Below are positions 35,391 through 47,363 of a DNA stretch of 64,000 nucleotides, in pieces (within the stretch, counting starts at the first letter, position 1; each line of letters opens with the position of its first letter). Source of the stretch: Tetraselmis striata (taxonomy: Eukaryota; Chlorophyta; Chlorodendrophyceae; Chlorodendrales; Chlorodendraceae). The translations under genes were made by a program, and so were the position numbers. The stretch spans positions 1 through 64,000 of the forward strand of contig VCJN01001859.1 in assembly GCA_006384855.1 (NCBI GenBank), given 5' to 3'. The notes below the pieces were generated by a model, which was not told where the DNA came from, ran no database searches, and saw only the letters and a program-made list of their open reading frames with translations.

Positions 35391-37220
35391 TAAGCGAATC
35401 GCACGGTTGAGGTGGGGTTAGACAACCATGATCGGGGGTTGATCATCATAGGCGGCACCAAAAGCATTATTGTCACTTTCGGGGTGCGGCGGTCCTTGTA
35501 CACGCGCACGGCCGTGCGCAGGTTCGATTCCCCGTCAGCACATTTCCTTGCAGTGAAGCGGGCCTGCCGCGCGCGAACAACGGAGGTGCGCGGACTTAGC
35601 GGGTGCGGGCGCGGGCGCGACTCAGTACTCAGCACACAATTTACAGCCACACTATGACCTTATGTACTGCGCGGGTATACTGCGATTATTTTGCATTTTC
35701 TTGCTAACGATTGGCAATTTCCGTTATCCCGGGCGGGGCGCAATGGCGGTCGGGGACAGGTATATTGCCGATTTTTGAATCGCGATACGCCATAATAAGC
35801 GCGTACGCGCCAAGCGCGGCCATGGACTCGCGACGCAAGATAGCCGCAACATGACCTCGCATGTTTTCATAATACGGCACAGAAATACCCTAGATAACCC
35901 TATGTGTACACCGCATACATGCGATGTAACGCATTTGAAATAGCAAGATGTAGCATTCCACCAATAATGCTAGATGTACATGCGTATATGTCCACCATAC
36001 GCCATCGCAGTAATTGTGTGACTACTAGGGGGGGCTAGCTCGAGGAGTCGAGGGAACATGAGGATATATGCCCACAGGGCGGCAATCAGTTTGGCGACTA
36101 CATGTGGCGTGCAGTCTGCCCATGGCGGAATGATTAAGACCCACCCGTTCATTACTTTTGACGCATGATGAAGCGGGATGAAAAAAATATCACGCATATT
36201 TGATATTGCTGCCGATTTTGTGGGCAAGTGTTTTCAATTTACAATCTTAATTTTGGGGTGTATATATATATATTATGTTTCGCTCTGTGTCTTCCTCCCG
36301 CGCTCAAAACCTTTGCTAGTCGCCTAGACATTGAGGCGCACTGTCGTTTGCATTGTTTTATCGGGGAATGGGACAAGATTATAGCGTAAACGGTACATGC
36401 CACTATGCTTAACTATTAGCCTATTTTTGGGGGACAATATCATAGCTTTAAACCCTGTGCAGGTTTTTAGGGTTCGCGTATACTGGCGCAAAGTACATGA
36501 TCACCTGGTGGCGGCGGAACAAGGCAAAGGCGGCGGGTCGAGGCAGGGGCACATGTAGTGCGGGGGGTAGGTTGCCGCGAAGTCGAGAGGCAACCTACCC
36601 CCCGCCATCGCCATCGCCAGTTGCAGCCAAGCTGCTCGGCAACCTGTCTGCCGCTAGCTAGCGGGCCCTGACCCTGACCCGCCACTGACTGCGTGTCGGC
36701 CTAGTTAGGTCCAGCGGCCAGGGACGCCACGCGACGGGAGCGTCGGGTGGGAGCATGTCGAGCAGACACAGCCCTTGGCCGAGAGGGTCGGGCGGGCCGG
36801 TTGGCGGACTTTGGTGAGGGTTGTCGCGTGTGTGTGTGTGGGGGGGGGGGGGGGGGGGGGGGGCTGTGCTAGGCACCTCCATCGGGATGGGGCCTACATA
36901 CCCCAGCATGCACGGCAGTAGGTAAGGGCGTACGCGTGAGCTGCAACTCTCGATAGGAAGTAGGGCAGGTAAGGCATAGGGACGCAAGCACGCAAGGGGC
37001 GGCAGCATGCCTACTCACTAGCCGTGCAGACCTACGCCGAAGTAAGGTAGGCGGAGTCCATTCCTGTGACGGATCCGGGCGTTTTCGCCATTTTGTGAAA
37101 GTTAAGACCCTGCAGGCATGTGTCGCGTGGGATCCTTTCCTATGAACAACTGTTGGCCACGGGCCGGTATGGGTTCTGGGGCGGCCTTGGCGGTGGTGGA
37201 AAGGTAGTAGTACTGCGCAG

Positions 37221-37252
<32 letters not shown>

Positions 37253-37372
37253 ACTCGAGTGGGCGGGATCAGGGATGGAGGCGGCGACGGCGAGTATACG
37301 GTACTTATTTGCGCTGTTTATATATGTCTGTAGTACATTGTTTGGCGCGCGAGCTAGTAAATCGTACCATTT
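35391..37372. other. Gene-poor stretch
   Basis: No gene seen. AT-rich parts lie at about 35650-36460. A GT microsatellite runs into a G23 run at about 36828-36863, and a C34 run is at 37219-37252. A perfect hairpin at 36561-36604 is listed separately. Confidence 0.5.
36561..36604. repeat. Perfect inverted repeat, 16-bp stem, 12-base loop
   Basis: Stem arms 36561-36576 (cggggggtaggttgcc) and 36589-36604 are exact reverse complements. There is no U-tract, so it is not a bacterial-type terminator; function unknown. Confidence 0.9.
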
Positions 37373-38480
37373 TTAGTGGGACAATAGTGAAGCATAGTGG
37401 CATGTACCGTGTACGCTATAATATTGCCCTTTTCTCGTTTTATTGATATATTGCCCCATTTGCGATGAGCGTAATATTCTCAAACTGCGGAAGCTTTTAT
37501 TGAATCTCATTCTCCGCAGCTTGTCCTCAACTACGTTCCACACGTTTTCGATAGGGTTCAATATTGGGGAGCACGCAGGTGCGCGCACCACTGTGATATG
37601 CGGGAATTCTTGCTATGTCAGTTTTGTTGTTTTTGCTGTATGCGGAGACTAATAAGGCGTCGTCTTCATAGAGCGTGAACGCACGGTTTCCCGCCACAGG
37701 GCCGCGTACCTTCAGAAGCGAATAGATTCTCAATCACCTTGCATTATTCTTTCGCACCCACACCTATTGTCTCGTATTCCTTGCGCCTTGTGGTTCCCGT
37801 GACTGCATAGAAGTTGATGGGCACGCCATTTGATGCCAATGCGCTGTACATATGCGCTTGGTTTGGATGCTTGACGACCTCATCTTGCTTCACTTATTTG
37901 CCGCGGCGTTGCCACCTGCTCCGTCTCCCCGAGAGCTTTTCCTGCCGAAAAATCTTAGAATCTGTGAATATCCAGTTTTGTATGTCTGAATTTCTGCTCT
38001 CTTTTACCCATACCACTCGTTGCTGCTCGTGACTCTCCGTGACATCCATTGACTTGAACTGCAACCCCTCCGGTCGCCCTCGCTTTAAAGCGCGGCAAAC
38101 ACTGCTTGTGCTGACCGTCTTTGCCGTATGGCCACGCGCCCTCAGTCAACAAGCAATAGGGGTGCCCCCTACGGCCTCCTTTCCCTCGTTCGGCCATTCA
38201 CCTCACCGTCGAAGCAGCCTTGTTGCTTAGGATGACGCCGGCGCGATCTGCCATGCCGCGCACGGTTACCGAAGCCTTCTCTCGTTTCAGCGCGCCGAGC
38301 CCACCGCCGGACGAAGTTCTCGCTGCGGCCCATCGCCCTCGCTGTTCCAGCAGCGTTTCCGCCATGCTTCCGCCGATCGGTCGGCGCAGTCTCTCTACCC
38401 TTAAGGAACGTGCTTGTTGGCTGCCTCGATATCGTGCAAGTTGCGTCAACAATTCTAGACGAGCGTGTCGGCTGGGTTTT
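37373..38480 (-). pseudogene. Tc1/mariner-like transposase pseudogene
   Basis: The minus strand, across several frameshifts, shows an N-terminal helix-turn-helix near 38385-38260 (GRSENFVRRWARR, then NRARHGRSRRRHP) and, at the 3' side near 37590-37520, SPILNPIENVWNVVEDKLRRM. The latter is the conserved SPDLNPIENVW block before the last catalytic acid of Tc1-like enzymes. Middle DDE blocks are not recoverable. No terminal inverted repeats were found by eye. Confidence 0.7.
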
Positions 38481-38989
38481 TGCTAAGGGGTAGGGCGGCC
38501 GAGAGAGAAAAGTGCCGACTTGTGGCGCTGCGGTCCGAGTCTTATGATCTAGGAAGAAAACCCGAAGTCCGATGGGTGTGGCATTCCAACATTGATTCCA
38601 ACGTCGTCATACTTTTATTTGGATGCGATCTACGCAGACTATCCGGACATCCCTCAAGCGCAAGAAGCTTGTAGGTTTCGGAATCCACGGCCACTACTTT
38701 GCTTCCCCGTGGTGTCTGTTTTAGGGACAGATGCATGATGTAGTTCGGTACCTGGGTTACATATTGCTGCCGTCGCTCAAGTCAAATGGCCAGACGCAAG
38801 GCACCAATCAAGATACATGCTAAGGCTAAGGCAGTAGTAGACAAGATTTTTCCGGGCAGGCTCTGGCCAAGGATGGTCAGGGTAGGCGATCGCGGCGTGC
38901 ATGTCACTCCAATTCGGCGCATGGAGGTCATTGATGCCACGGACAGCGGGCGGCACCTGCTGAAAATATTTTGTCGCTGATTTGGGATG

Positions 38990-40010
38990 CTGCGCCGGCT
39001 GTGGCGGTCTGCCGGCCTCGGCCGCGGTCCGCCGATGCTGCCTCCATCTCGCTCGCCTGAGCTCTTGCGATAGGATCCCCATCCAAGGGGGGCTGTAGGG
39101 GGAAAGGCGGGCACCCCCCACCCACCTGTCCGCGTGTCGTCGCTCCGTGGTCGGTATGCCGGTCATGCTCGCCCGCGCGCCGCTTGCCTCCGCAGCGCGC
39201 CTCGTCGCTGTAGCCGCCCGTCCAGGGTCATACCGAGCTGACCGCCAGCAGACTCCTGCTGCTGCATGGCTGCGACTCCTTCAGGGCACTCCGGCTCCGG
39301 CCCATGAGTCGTTGTTATGCCCGGCCTTTCCGCCACCGAACGCCCGCCCCGCCTTTTAATAAGTGCCGGGCTACCGTCTCCTCGCGCTCGCTGCCCTCGC
39401 CCGCTCTCATCACGGGGCGGCTAAGTGTTTCCCGGGTGTTGCGAACGGATCGGCCGCATGACGCCGCCGAACACTCCGTGATACTAGGCCGGGATTCGAG
39501 TGATTCACAGGTAGAACACGTACGAGTGGGGGCGTACACCAAATCTTCTGCAGGTCGGTCGCGGATCGTACCGAGGTAGTACCGGTACTACGAGAACACG
39601 ATGTTATTTCGAACAACCCTCGCAAGTAGGCTGCCCCCATCCGAATCGTACACAGCCCTCTCCCCACCCGTAGGCGGATCTCGGAGAGGCCGACGCAAGG
39701 CCGAGGTCGTACAAGAAATATTTTCAGCAGCCCCCCGTACATGGCTGCTGCCCGGCGGCGCCAGCGGCGCTACCGGGACTACGAGTACTATTTGAAAAGT
39801 CAGCCTCATGTAGGGCTCCCCGGTCGTCGCATGATCCAAGGACCCGCCACAACCGGCCACCCCGCTCGGCCCTTTGCCGCACCCAGCCGGGCACGGGTCT
39901 TAGGGGTTACCATCGCCCACGACGTGGAGTTTGGGGTGGTGCCGCCGGGCCTGCCGCACCCAATACCTTCAACTCATGGTGGGCCGCTGCTTGGGACGGG
40001 CGCCCCACAT
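38990..40010 (+). repeat. Dispersed repeat A, copy 1
   Basis: Matches in inverted orientation two separated blocks: 38990-39375 corresponds to 57921-58305, and 39400-40010 to 49860-50729. Landmarks are cctcggccgcggtccgccg (39017), gatctcggagaggcc (39676), gacccgccacaaccgg (39841) and gtcttaggggttacca (39898). It is probably the 5' part of a retroelement whose 3' part includes the methyltransferase relic at 40567-41130. Confidence 0.75.
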
Positions 40011-40019
40011 CCGCATGAA

Positions 40020-40503
40020 TGCGTCAGCGATGGCGCCAAGTGCAGCGGGGGCCGTGGTGAAGGGCGATGGTGGGTGGGTGGACGTTTACATGGTGATTGT
40101 GCTCGGCAATGGCAAGCGCTCATGAGAGCAACAACGGCGATTTCGGGACGGCATGGTCTTGACGCTTCGGGACCCCGTCACCTCGACCATGGCAGCTCAT
40201 CACGCACCGCGTGTGTACGAGAACGGAGGCAAGGTACCGGGCTTGCTGCTCGATGGACCTACCATCACAACCCTTGGGCTGCGACCCGACCCGGCCCCCA
40301 GATTTTGCACTTTCTGCGCACCGAACCGACCAGCCAGCAGAGTGCCGCTGCTCGGTCAAATGGCGTGGGAGCGACAAGTCCGCGAGCATCAACCTATGGT
40401 GCGCGTGGAGAGAGCGAGCTACTGCCGTGGGGTGGAGCTCGGCGATGACGAGATGGAGGAGGAGAGTGGGAATGGGGGAGGGGGGGGGGGGGGGGGGCAG
40501 TGA
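40020..40503 (+). pseudogene. Retroelement ORF fragment upstream of methyltransferase relic
   Basis: Plus-strand frames read GGWVDVYMVIVLGNGK, then ENGGKVPGLLLDGP and MAWERQVREHQPMVRVERASY. A similar sentence (RFVAVYVGVVVIVNN) is found reversed at 49650-49710 in the second copy of repeat A. No domain is recognised. It ends in a G-rich run (40480-40497). Confidence 0.35.
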
Positions 40504-40566
40504 CGTGGCTCGCAGCCACGCCGCCCGCGAACCCTCACGGCGTGACGCGCAAGAGTCCAAGACCTG

Positions 40567-41130
40567 CAAGCTGGCAGACATACCGCATTTGCGGGAGGTG
40601 CTGAGCCTGCAGCGTCACAGGCTGGCGAGGCTGAGCACCCGCAAAGAGGGCATCAGCATGTACGAGCCATGTAGCGGAGGTTACGTGGCCGTGCTGAGTG
40701 CGATGCTGGCCAACGGTCTTAAGGAGGCCAGATACCGGCATTCGACACCGCAAGGCCGCTGGGCAACGTATTGAAGGGGCTGAGTAAGACATCTCTAGAT
40801 ATACTACCAGCTGGCGCGATCAAGGGTGGGACTCATTCTCACATGATATCACGGTGATCACGGCGGAGGACGTGAGACGACTGCCACACATAGACGTACT
40901 GGGGTGTGGATGGCCCTGCCAAGGCATGAGCAGAGCTAACCGCAACGCGTTGGGATTGCGCGACCGGAAGTCGCGTTTGCTCTTTCACGTGGCCGCGTTC
41001 ATCGAGATGCTCGAGGAGAAGCAGCCCACCGGCGTGGGGTGGCTGCTGGAGAACGTGGATACGAGCGGGGACGAGAGACTCTGCATCAAGGAGTCTGAGA
41101 AATACATCACGAAGATCATTGGGAGATAGA
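40567..41130 (+). pseudogene. C5-cytosine methyltransferase-like domain of a retroelement
   Basis: Motif I-like MYEPCSGGYVAVLSAMLANG at 40660-40720 is followed, after frame shifts, by GWDSFSHDITVITAEDV and then the open frame 40854-41129. That frame has GWPCQGMSRAN (motif IV, with the catalytic cysteine) and GWLLENVD (motif VI). The arrangement, including D(I)LP..DI...V..IDVL preceding PCQG, is that of DNA (cytosine-5) methyltransferases carried by LTR/DIRS-type retroelements of green algae. The target-recognition half and motifs IX/X are not visible. Frameshifts in the N-terminal half indicate a relic. Confidence 0.65.
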
Positions 41131-41600
41131 GGCGGGCTGTGGAGCGAATCATCACCGAGTGCGACGGTTCTGGACGATTCTAGGAGGACGTGGAGAAATC
41201 GAAGCAGACATGGGAGAGGCGGGAGGACATCCAGTCGCGACTGTTGCAAGAGGTGCTACCACCGCACCTACGGCTGCACGTCAATCTGCCGACACCACCA
41301 TATGGGAGTGCGCGTCAACAAACCGGGACAGCCACTCGCGTTGCCAACGGTCTTGGCGCGACCGGAATCAGATGATTTTTCCGGCGAGGGGGCTGACATG
41401 CTGTTCAACTGGTGGCAGCGCCCCACGCAGGAATGCGAACATTCGACGGCACATGCATGCCCTAAGGAGGAGGGGGGTTGCTGGGCCTCTAAAGTGCCCA
41501 TTGTCCAATTTAGGGCCAGTTCAGATGATGGATCCTTAGTCGTGCGAAGTAGTAACTCAGAATATTCACCAACGGCTTCAGATGTGATACGTGGCGGCGG

Positions 41601-41634
<34 letters not shown>

Positions 41635-42964
41635 TGCATGTTACGCTCGTGATTCCCCTCTGCGCAGGTTCAAATCCTGCCGGCCCCCTCGGTGGAAATA
41701 TAAGCGAGGGGGTAGGGGGGCCCGGTGCAAATGTATTTTTGTTCTCCTGGAAATCCTCGTACAGTAGTAGCCTACCGCGCGTCTCGCATCCCGATAAAAA
41801 GGCGATGAATTCGCCCCGCGCGGGCGGATTTCCCCCGCGAGTGGGGGCCCGCGAGGCGCAGCCCAATAGCAGAATATAGGAGCGTATTGTTGGCCAGCCC
41901 TACCACATACCCTAGACGATCCCTAGCAGGTGACCATATATTGAGGATCCATATATGGGCATATATGGAGGATCCAGCCGCTGACTCGGGGGCTGCACCT
42001 TGCGCAGTACGGGCCGGGTATCCGGCTCTGCCAAGGGCGCATTGAATGCGGACAGCGGCTGTAGCTGGGCTGGTTTTGGAGCATGCCTTCATTGCAGTAT
42101 TGGTTGTTTTGCGGGAATTGCTCACTTGCTTGCATATGCCGGCGGCGGGGACGAGAGAGCGCGCTTTTGTGCTGAATGTGTTCCACAATGATAGACCTAA
42201 CTCTTGGCGTGGGCCCGTATACATTCAACGCACATAGTGCTATAAAAAAACCGTGCCCTCGTTACATTGGGTTATCAGATTCATTACTAGACATGAACTA
42301 TGACACGCAAACGTATGGCTCTTACAACGAGAGCACGACAAACCCCATTTAGGGTTGCCCCCACGCATGATGTTATGTTGACATATGGCACATGGAAGGG
42401 CGTGGCCGGAAACGAAGGCAAGGGCTGATAATGGGCAAATTTACAATTGATGCTTGCCTAGGGGGCAAGATCTTTGTGGGCAAGTGTAGATAGATGAGGA
42501 GGCGCCGCCGCCGCCAGCAGCCGCCCGTACTGACTTATAGAGCAACCATAGCAGCTCGGCCTGGGAACCCCCAGCAAGCAATCCAGATACTCTTTCCAGG
42601 TACCCTCAAGCCACAAGCCGAACATGCCTGGAAGGCTATCTATGGTAAAAAAATGCATGCAGGCACACTATGATCACTATGACTCGACTCCCGACGCCAC
42701 GCACGGCACGATTGATGAATTGTAAATGCAATTCAAGCATAGCTATATTTGTATTGCGGGTTATTTTTTGCCTATTGCCTGAGGAGGCTCGTGCGTCGGC
42801 GCTGGGCGAGTGTCGGGCAGAGATCCCGTCAGACAAGCAAACTCATGAGTTACAAGAGACAGGAGGCAGCGCCGCGGTTGGCGCCAGCGTGCCCGGATGC
42901 TTTGGTTGTACACTCGTACTGTACAGCTCAGTGGGCCACATGGGGGGAGGGGCTGGCTGGCTGG
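41131..42964. other. Gene-poor stretch downstream of PAN3
   Basis: Holds a G32 run at 41601-41632, a tRNA-like 3' half (41636-41683) and short tatatggaggatcc repeats near 41940-41970. Plus-strand ORFs at 42670-43206 overlap the last PAN3 exon antisense and are not credited. Confidence 0.45.
41636..41683 (+). other. tRNA-like 3' half
   Basis: The segment gcaggttcaaatcctgc forms a perfect 5-bp T-stem with a TTCAAAT loop, followed by cggcccc as in a 3' acceptor strand. A matching 5' acceptor (ggggccg) and D-arm are missing; the upstream sequence is a G32 homopolymer. It may be a truncated tRNA-Ser/Leu-like relic or a SINE fragment. Confidence 0.3.
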
Positions 42965-45900
42965 CTAGTAGGTGTGCGGTTCCATGCCAGGATGCCCCGG
43001 ATGGTGCTGCTGGCTCTGCATGGCATGGTGTTGGCTCTTCAGCATGCGGCCCTGGGTCGCACGTGTCTTCAGCTCATCGAAGGCTCCCTCGGCGCATTTC
43101 TGGCGGGGGAGTAAGTGGAAGAGGGGGGGAGGGGATGGTTGAGAAGGAAGTAGGGGAGGGGGTTCTAGGCCTCATAGGTCATATGTGCCAGGACGTATTT
43201 GTCTAAATATGTATTTTTGCAAAGCCTTCAACACGTAATAATATGATATACATATATATACTATATATACTCTATACAATACATATACCACACAATATAC
43301 TATATATACATACATACATACATATCATATATGGTAGCTGTATATATATACATACAGTTACGTATACATGGTATACTATACATAAAATATATCTGTACAG
43401 TAACTCAATGTAGTGTATATAGTAACTGTATATAGTATATCTCACTTAAGTACTTCACTACATTTATTGTTATTAATACACATGTGACTAGCTCAACGCC
43501 GCGTATTTCACTGGGCATGTGCATCCAGTCGCTACACCTCGGACATATATCTCAGCAGCATGCATGCAAGACGGCTGGGGGAGGACCTTGATGTCGGCGT
43601 AGGAGGCCACGAGCATGGACATCTCGTCGCGGCTCAGCAGGAGGATTTTCTCCTGCACGCCGGCGTCCAGCTTGTTGAGCGCCTCCACGATATGCCCCCA
43701 GTCGATGACGGGGAAGCCCTCCTCCGAGGTCTGCAGGGCGCCATGACGACAGGCGGAAAAGTTACGCGGGAATATGTTCAATCTGCCGAATTGTTCAAAC
43801 AGACACATATTCATTGTGGCAGTCTATTCAATTTGTCCAAATCAAACTATATATATATATATACATATATAATCTGAGCAGTCCATCAACGTGTGAGATG
43901 TGTGGCATCGGCGGTGGAGCCAAACGAGGCGTCTGCTACTGCCACAAGTGACGCATCAGAAGCAAGCCCCCCCCCCCCCCCCCCCCCTCCCCAACTTCCG
44001 TTCAACACACACAAGTGTTCACACAAACATGCCGATGAGCACACTGTGCGCCCCGGGGGCCTCGCACCTGGTGGAACACAAAGTCGCGGAAGAGCTTGAG
44101 GAGGTATCTGTCCCCGGTCTCGCTCCACTGCATGTCCATGTCGCCGTCCGGGCGTTCGTTCACACAGCCCAGCTTCACCAGGATCTTCAGCAGCCGCCCG
44201 TTTTCGCACTCCTTGGACAGCTCCGTGATCTGCGCGGGCCAGGGCAACATGAGAGCCCCCCCCCCCCCCCCCCCACCTCTCATGAAGTGGCAAAAAGATA
44301 GACAGGGGCTCGGCCGCTTGAGGGCGTTTCCTAGTCTCATCATGGGTGTTTTTACTATCAGGGCGGTTCGTGGGGGTTTGATGATGGGGTGAGTGTGTTT
44401 GGGGGTTATGTTTGGGGGGTCTGAATCGAACAAAGGAGCGCGTGCGCCCACCAGGGCGTCGTTCTGGATGAAGGAGCTCTCCATCTCCACCATCACCCTC
44501 TCGCCCAGCACCGCCACCAGCTGCTTGCCGTTGCTGAGGGTGCCGCCCTCGGCGCTGCTGAGCAGGTGGCGGATGATGGTGACAAAGTCGGTGGAGAAGT
44601 ACTGGTTGATGTAGTCCAGGCTGGGGATCTGGGAGCCGGTGGAGCAGGCGAGCGCGAGCATCAGGCGGCCCAGGGCCTGCGCAGCCGTGACCCCACAGGA
44701 CACAGTGGTCAGCCGATCTCGCCCTCAGTGCATGGGCTGCCCCCGCCACGTTGCCCTGGGCGGATGTCCATTAAGGGCTGCACTTTTAGGGTTTTCGGGT
44801 TTCATGGCATGTTCCAGGGTACTCATGGCATGTCTACATCTGGACAAGGGCAAGCTCTTGCAAGGATTCGAATTGAAGGCATCATGTGAAAGCGCTGGAG
44901 GTGTGTTTGGGTTGTCTGGGGTCGTCTGAACGGCCTCAGCGCTTCCTGGCGGCGGCGCACCGTGAGGTCCTCCCGCTGCATGCGGTGCAGGTCCACGGCG
45001 GCGTTGTCGCTCATGATGTCCAGGACGCCCAGGCTGCCCAGCCGCACGCGGCCGGCGCTGGTGAGGAGCACCTTGCTGGGGATGAGGTTGCCGGCGCGCG
45101 CGACGCGGCCGTTGGTGTGCAGCGCGCGCAGCGCGGAGGAGATCTGCACCAGGTAGCTCCACAGCTGCTCCTCCGTGCACGCGTTGCGCACGAGGCCATT
45201 CTTGGTGGCCGCCGGCTGCAGGTGCACCATCTCCATCGTCACCGCGCCCGGGTGGTAGTCGTACGCAAAGACGATCGACGCTGTGTCGTCCAGCTCCTTG
45301 GTGGCAAACACCTGGCGCGGGCACACCAGGTGCGGGTGGTGCGCGATGGCCACGTACTTCTCCACCACCTCGTGCGCGGAGCTGAGGAGCTCCCCGGTGA
45401 GGATGAGCTACGCAGAGAGGGGGGAGGGGGGGGGGCACAAAAGAAGGGCAAAAGGGAGGGGAGAGAGGGTCAGCAGGGGGGGACCTGCAGGTCCTGGGCC
45501 AGCTCAGGGCAGGCAGAGGGATGAAAAGGGCTTTAGGGTTTCAAGACCTAGAGCATGCAGAGGCATGGGATTCCAGGGAGTAGGGCATGAAGAGGTGCGA
45601 AAGGGGTTGGCCTAGAATTGCAGGATGGAGCGTATGGAAAGGGATGAAGAATTCTAGGGTTCTTAGGGTTGTGAGCATGTAGAGGGATTGAGTAAGGATG
45701 AGTATGATGAGCGGTTGGGGTTTGGGGCATGTCGGTCCGCCCACCTGGCGCCCGTCCACCCAGCGCAGCGCGTAGGCGTTCCCGTCAATGGCGGAGATGC
45801 CCTTGATCAGGAATGTGCGCACGCCGTACGCCATGCTGGGGCGCTCCTCCGCGGCGGCCAGGTCCTCCAGGGGGTACAGCGTGTGGTAGGTGTTCATCTT

Positions 45901-47329
45901 CTCGGGGAGCCCCGCGTCGTCCAGCTCGGGGTTCACCTGCGCCTGCACCAGGTGCGCGCGCTGCTGCAGCTCCGCACGAAGCCGGTCGCTGATGAAGCGC
46001 GACGTGAGCATGGTGCGGCCGGGCCCGGCGGGGCTGTGTCCCTGGACGGCGCGGCCCCGGCCACTGCCGCCGTAGCGCCCGCTGCGCCCGCCCCCGCGCC
46101 CGCCGCCGTAGCCTCCAAACCCGCCGCCGCGCCCACCGCGGCCGCCGTGCGTGTAGATGGACTCCTGCAGCGGGCCTTGCCCCCGGCCGCCGTACGGGTG
46201 CGGCGGGACGGGCCGCCCCTCAACCCCCACCTGCAGCCGAATCACACCCGGTCGCAGCGCTGAGGACAGAGGCGCGGCATGTGTGCCCCGAACGAGGGCA
46301 CCAAAGAGCGTATACAAATGCAGGGGAGGAGGCGCGGCATTATGTGGACCGCTTAGCGAGGCGATGGCGCAGCAGTGGTAGAGCCTCGCCATGGATCAGG
46401 CTAGGGTTTTAAGACCCTGGAAACGGGGGGGGGGGGGGGGGGGGGGGGGGGACCTTGGCGTGCTGGTAGCCGGGCGCGCTGTACTGCTGCCGGCCCTGCG
46501 GCGCATATGGCGCGGTATTGGGCTCCGAGATGCCCACAGACGCCATTTGTGCCATGATGTCGCCGCCTCGCGGACCGCCACCGGGGTCTGCAGCATCTCC
46601 ATCCGGGTCGAAAGCACAGGGAGGCATGGGGACGTGAGAGCAGAGTTTCCGCTGCAGCCACTGATGGTGCATCATACTTCTGTCTGGAAAGTGAGGTGGG
46701 GTGAAGGGCCGATGGAAGCCCGATGGGCGGGGGGGGGGGGGGGGGGGGGGGGGCGGGCGTACCCTGTTTCGCGGCGAGCAGCGCCTGTCCCCCGGGGGAG
46801 TGGGCGGTCATCCCGAGCAGGTCGTCCCCCTCAGGCAGCCCCCTCATGGACGGCACCGCTGGGTCGCCCCCGCTGACGCCTGCCCCCGCCTGCCGCACCC
46901 TCGCGTCCGACCCTGTGCAGAGCCCCGAACACACGTCAAGCCAGCGCAAAAAATACGCCCCCCCCCCCTTCCAGTCCTCCCCTCTCCCCTCTCAACGCCT
47001 CTGATTGTCGCCCGCCCTTAGTCCTGCGTGCTGAGCAAAAGCCAGACGGAGACAAGCACCTGGACTCTTCGGCACAAACGGCATTGCGTTGACATTGACG
47101 GCCTCCTTGCCTGGCCGCTGCCTGTTGCCCGCGGGAGCGGGCGGCACGAAGGGCGCCGCCTGCGCAGCGGACGTGGAGAGACCGGCGGAGCTTGGCGCCT
47201 TGGCAGGGCCTGAACGGTAACGTCGGAAAGCCCAGGGGGCAGGGGCTTAGGGGCGGCGGTGCCCAAAAGGTCCGCAGGCAGCTCTTCTGGGGAAGTGGGC
47301 GAAAAGAGGGAAGTGGACCAAGGGAAGGG

Positions 47330-47363
<34 letters not shown>

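Noticed and set aside
35500..35540. Possible tRNA (ggttcgattcccc box B)
   Set aside because: The T-stem does not pair, and no D-arm, anticodon arm or acceptor can be drawn upstream.
42670..43206. 178-codon plus-strand frame beside the methyltransferase relic
   Set aside because: It overlaps in antisense the last PAN3 exon ([12 protein letters not shown]), which is supported by homology and splice phase.
45688..46263. 191-codon plus-strand frame
   Set aside because: Antisense to the PAN3 RGG/pseudokinase exon; Ala/Pro-rich composition is from reading GC-rich codons backwards.
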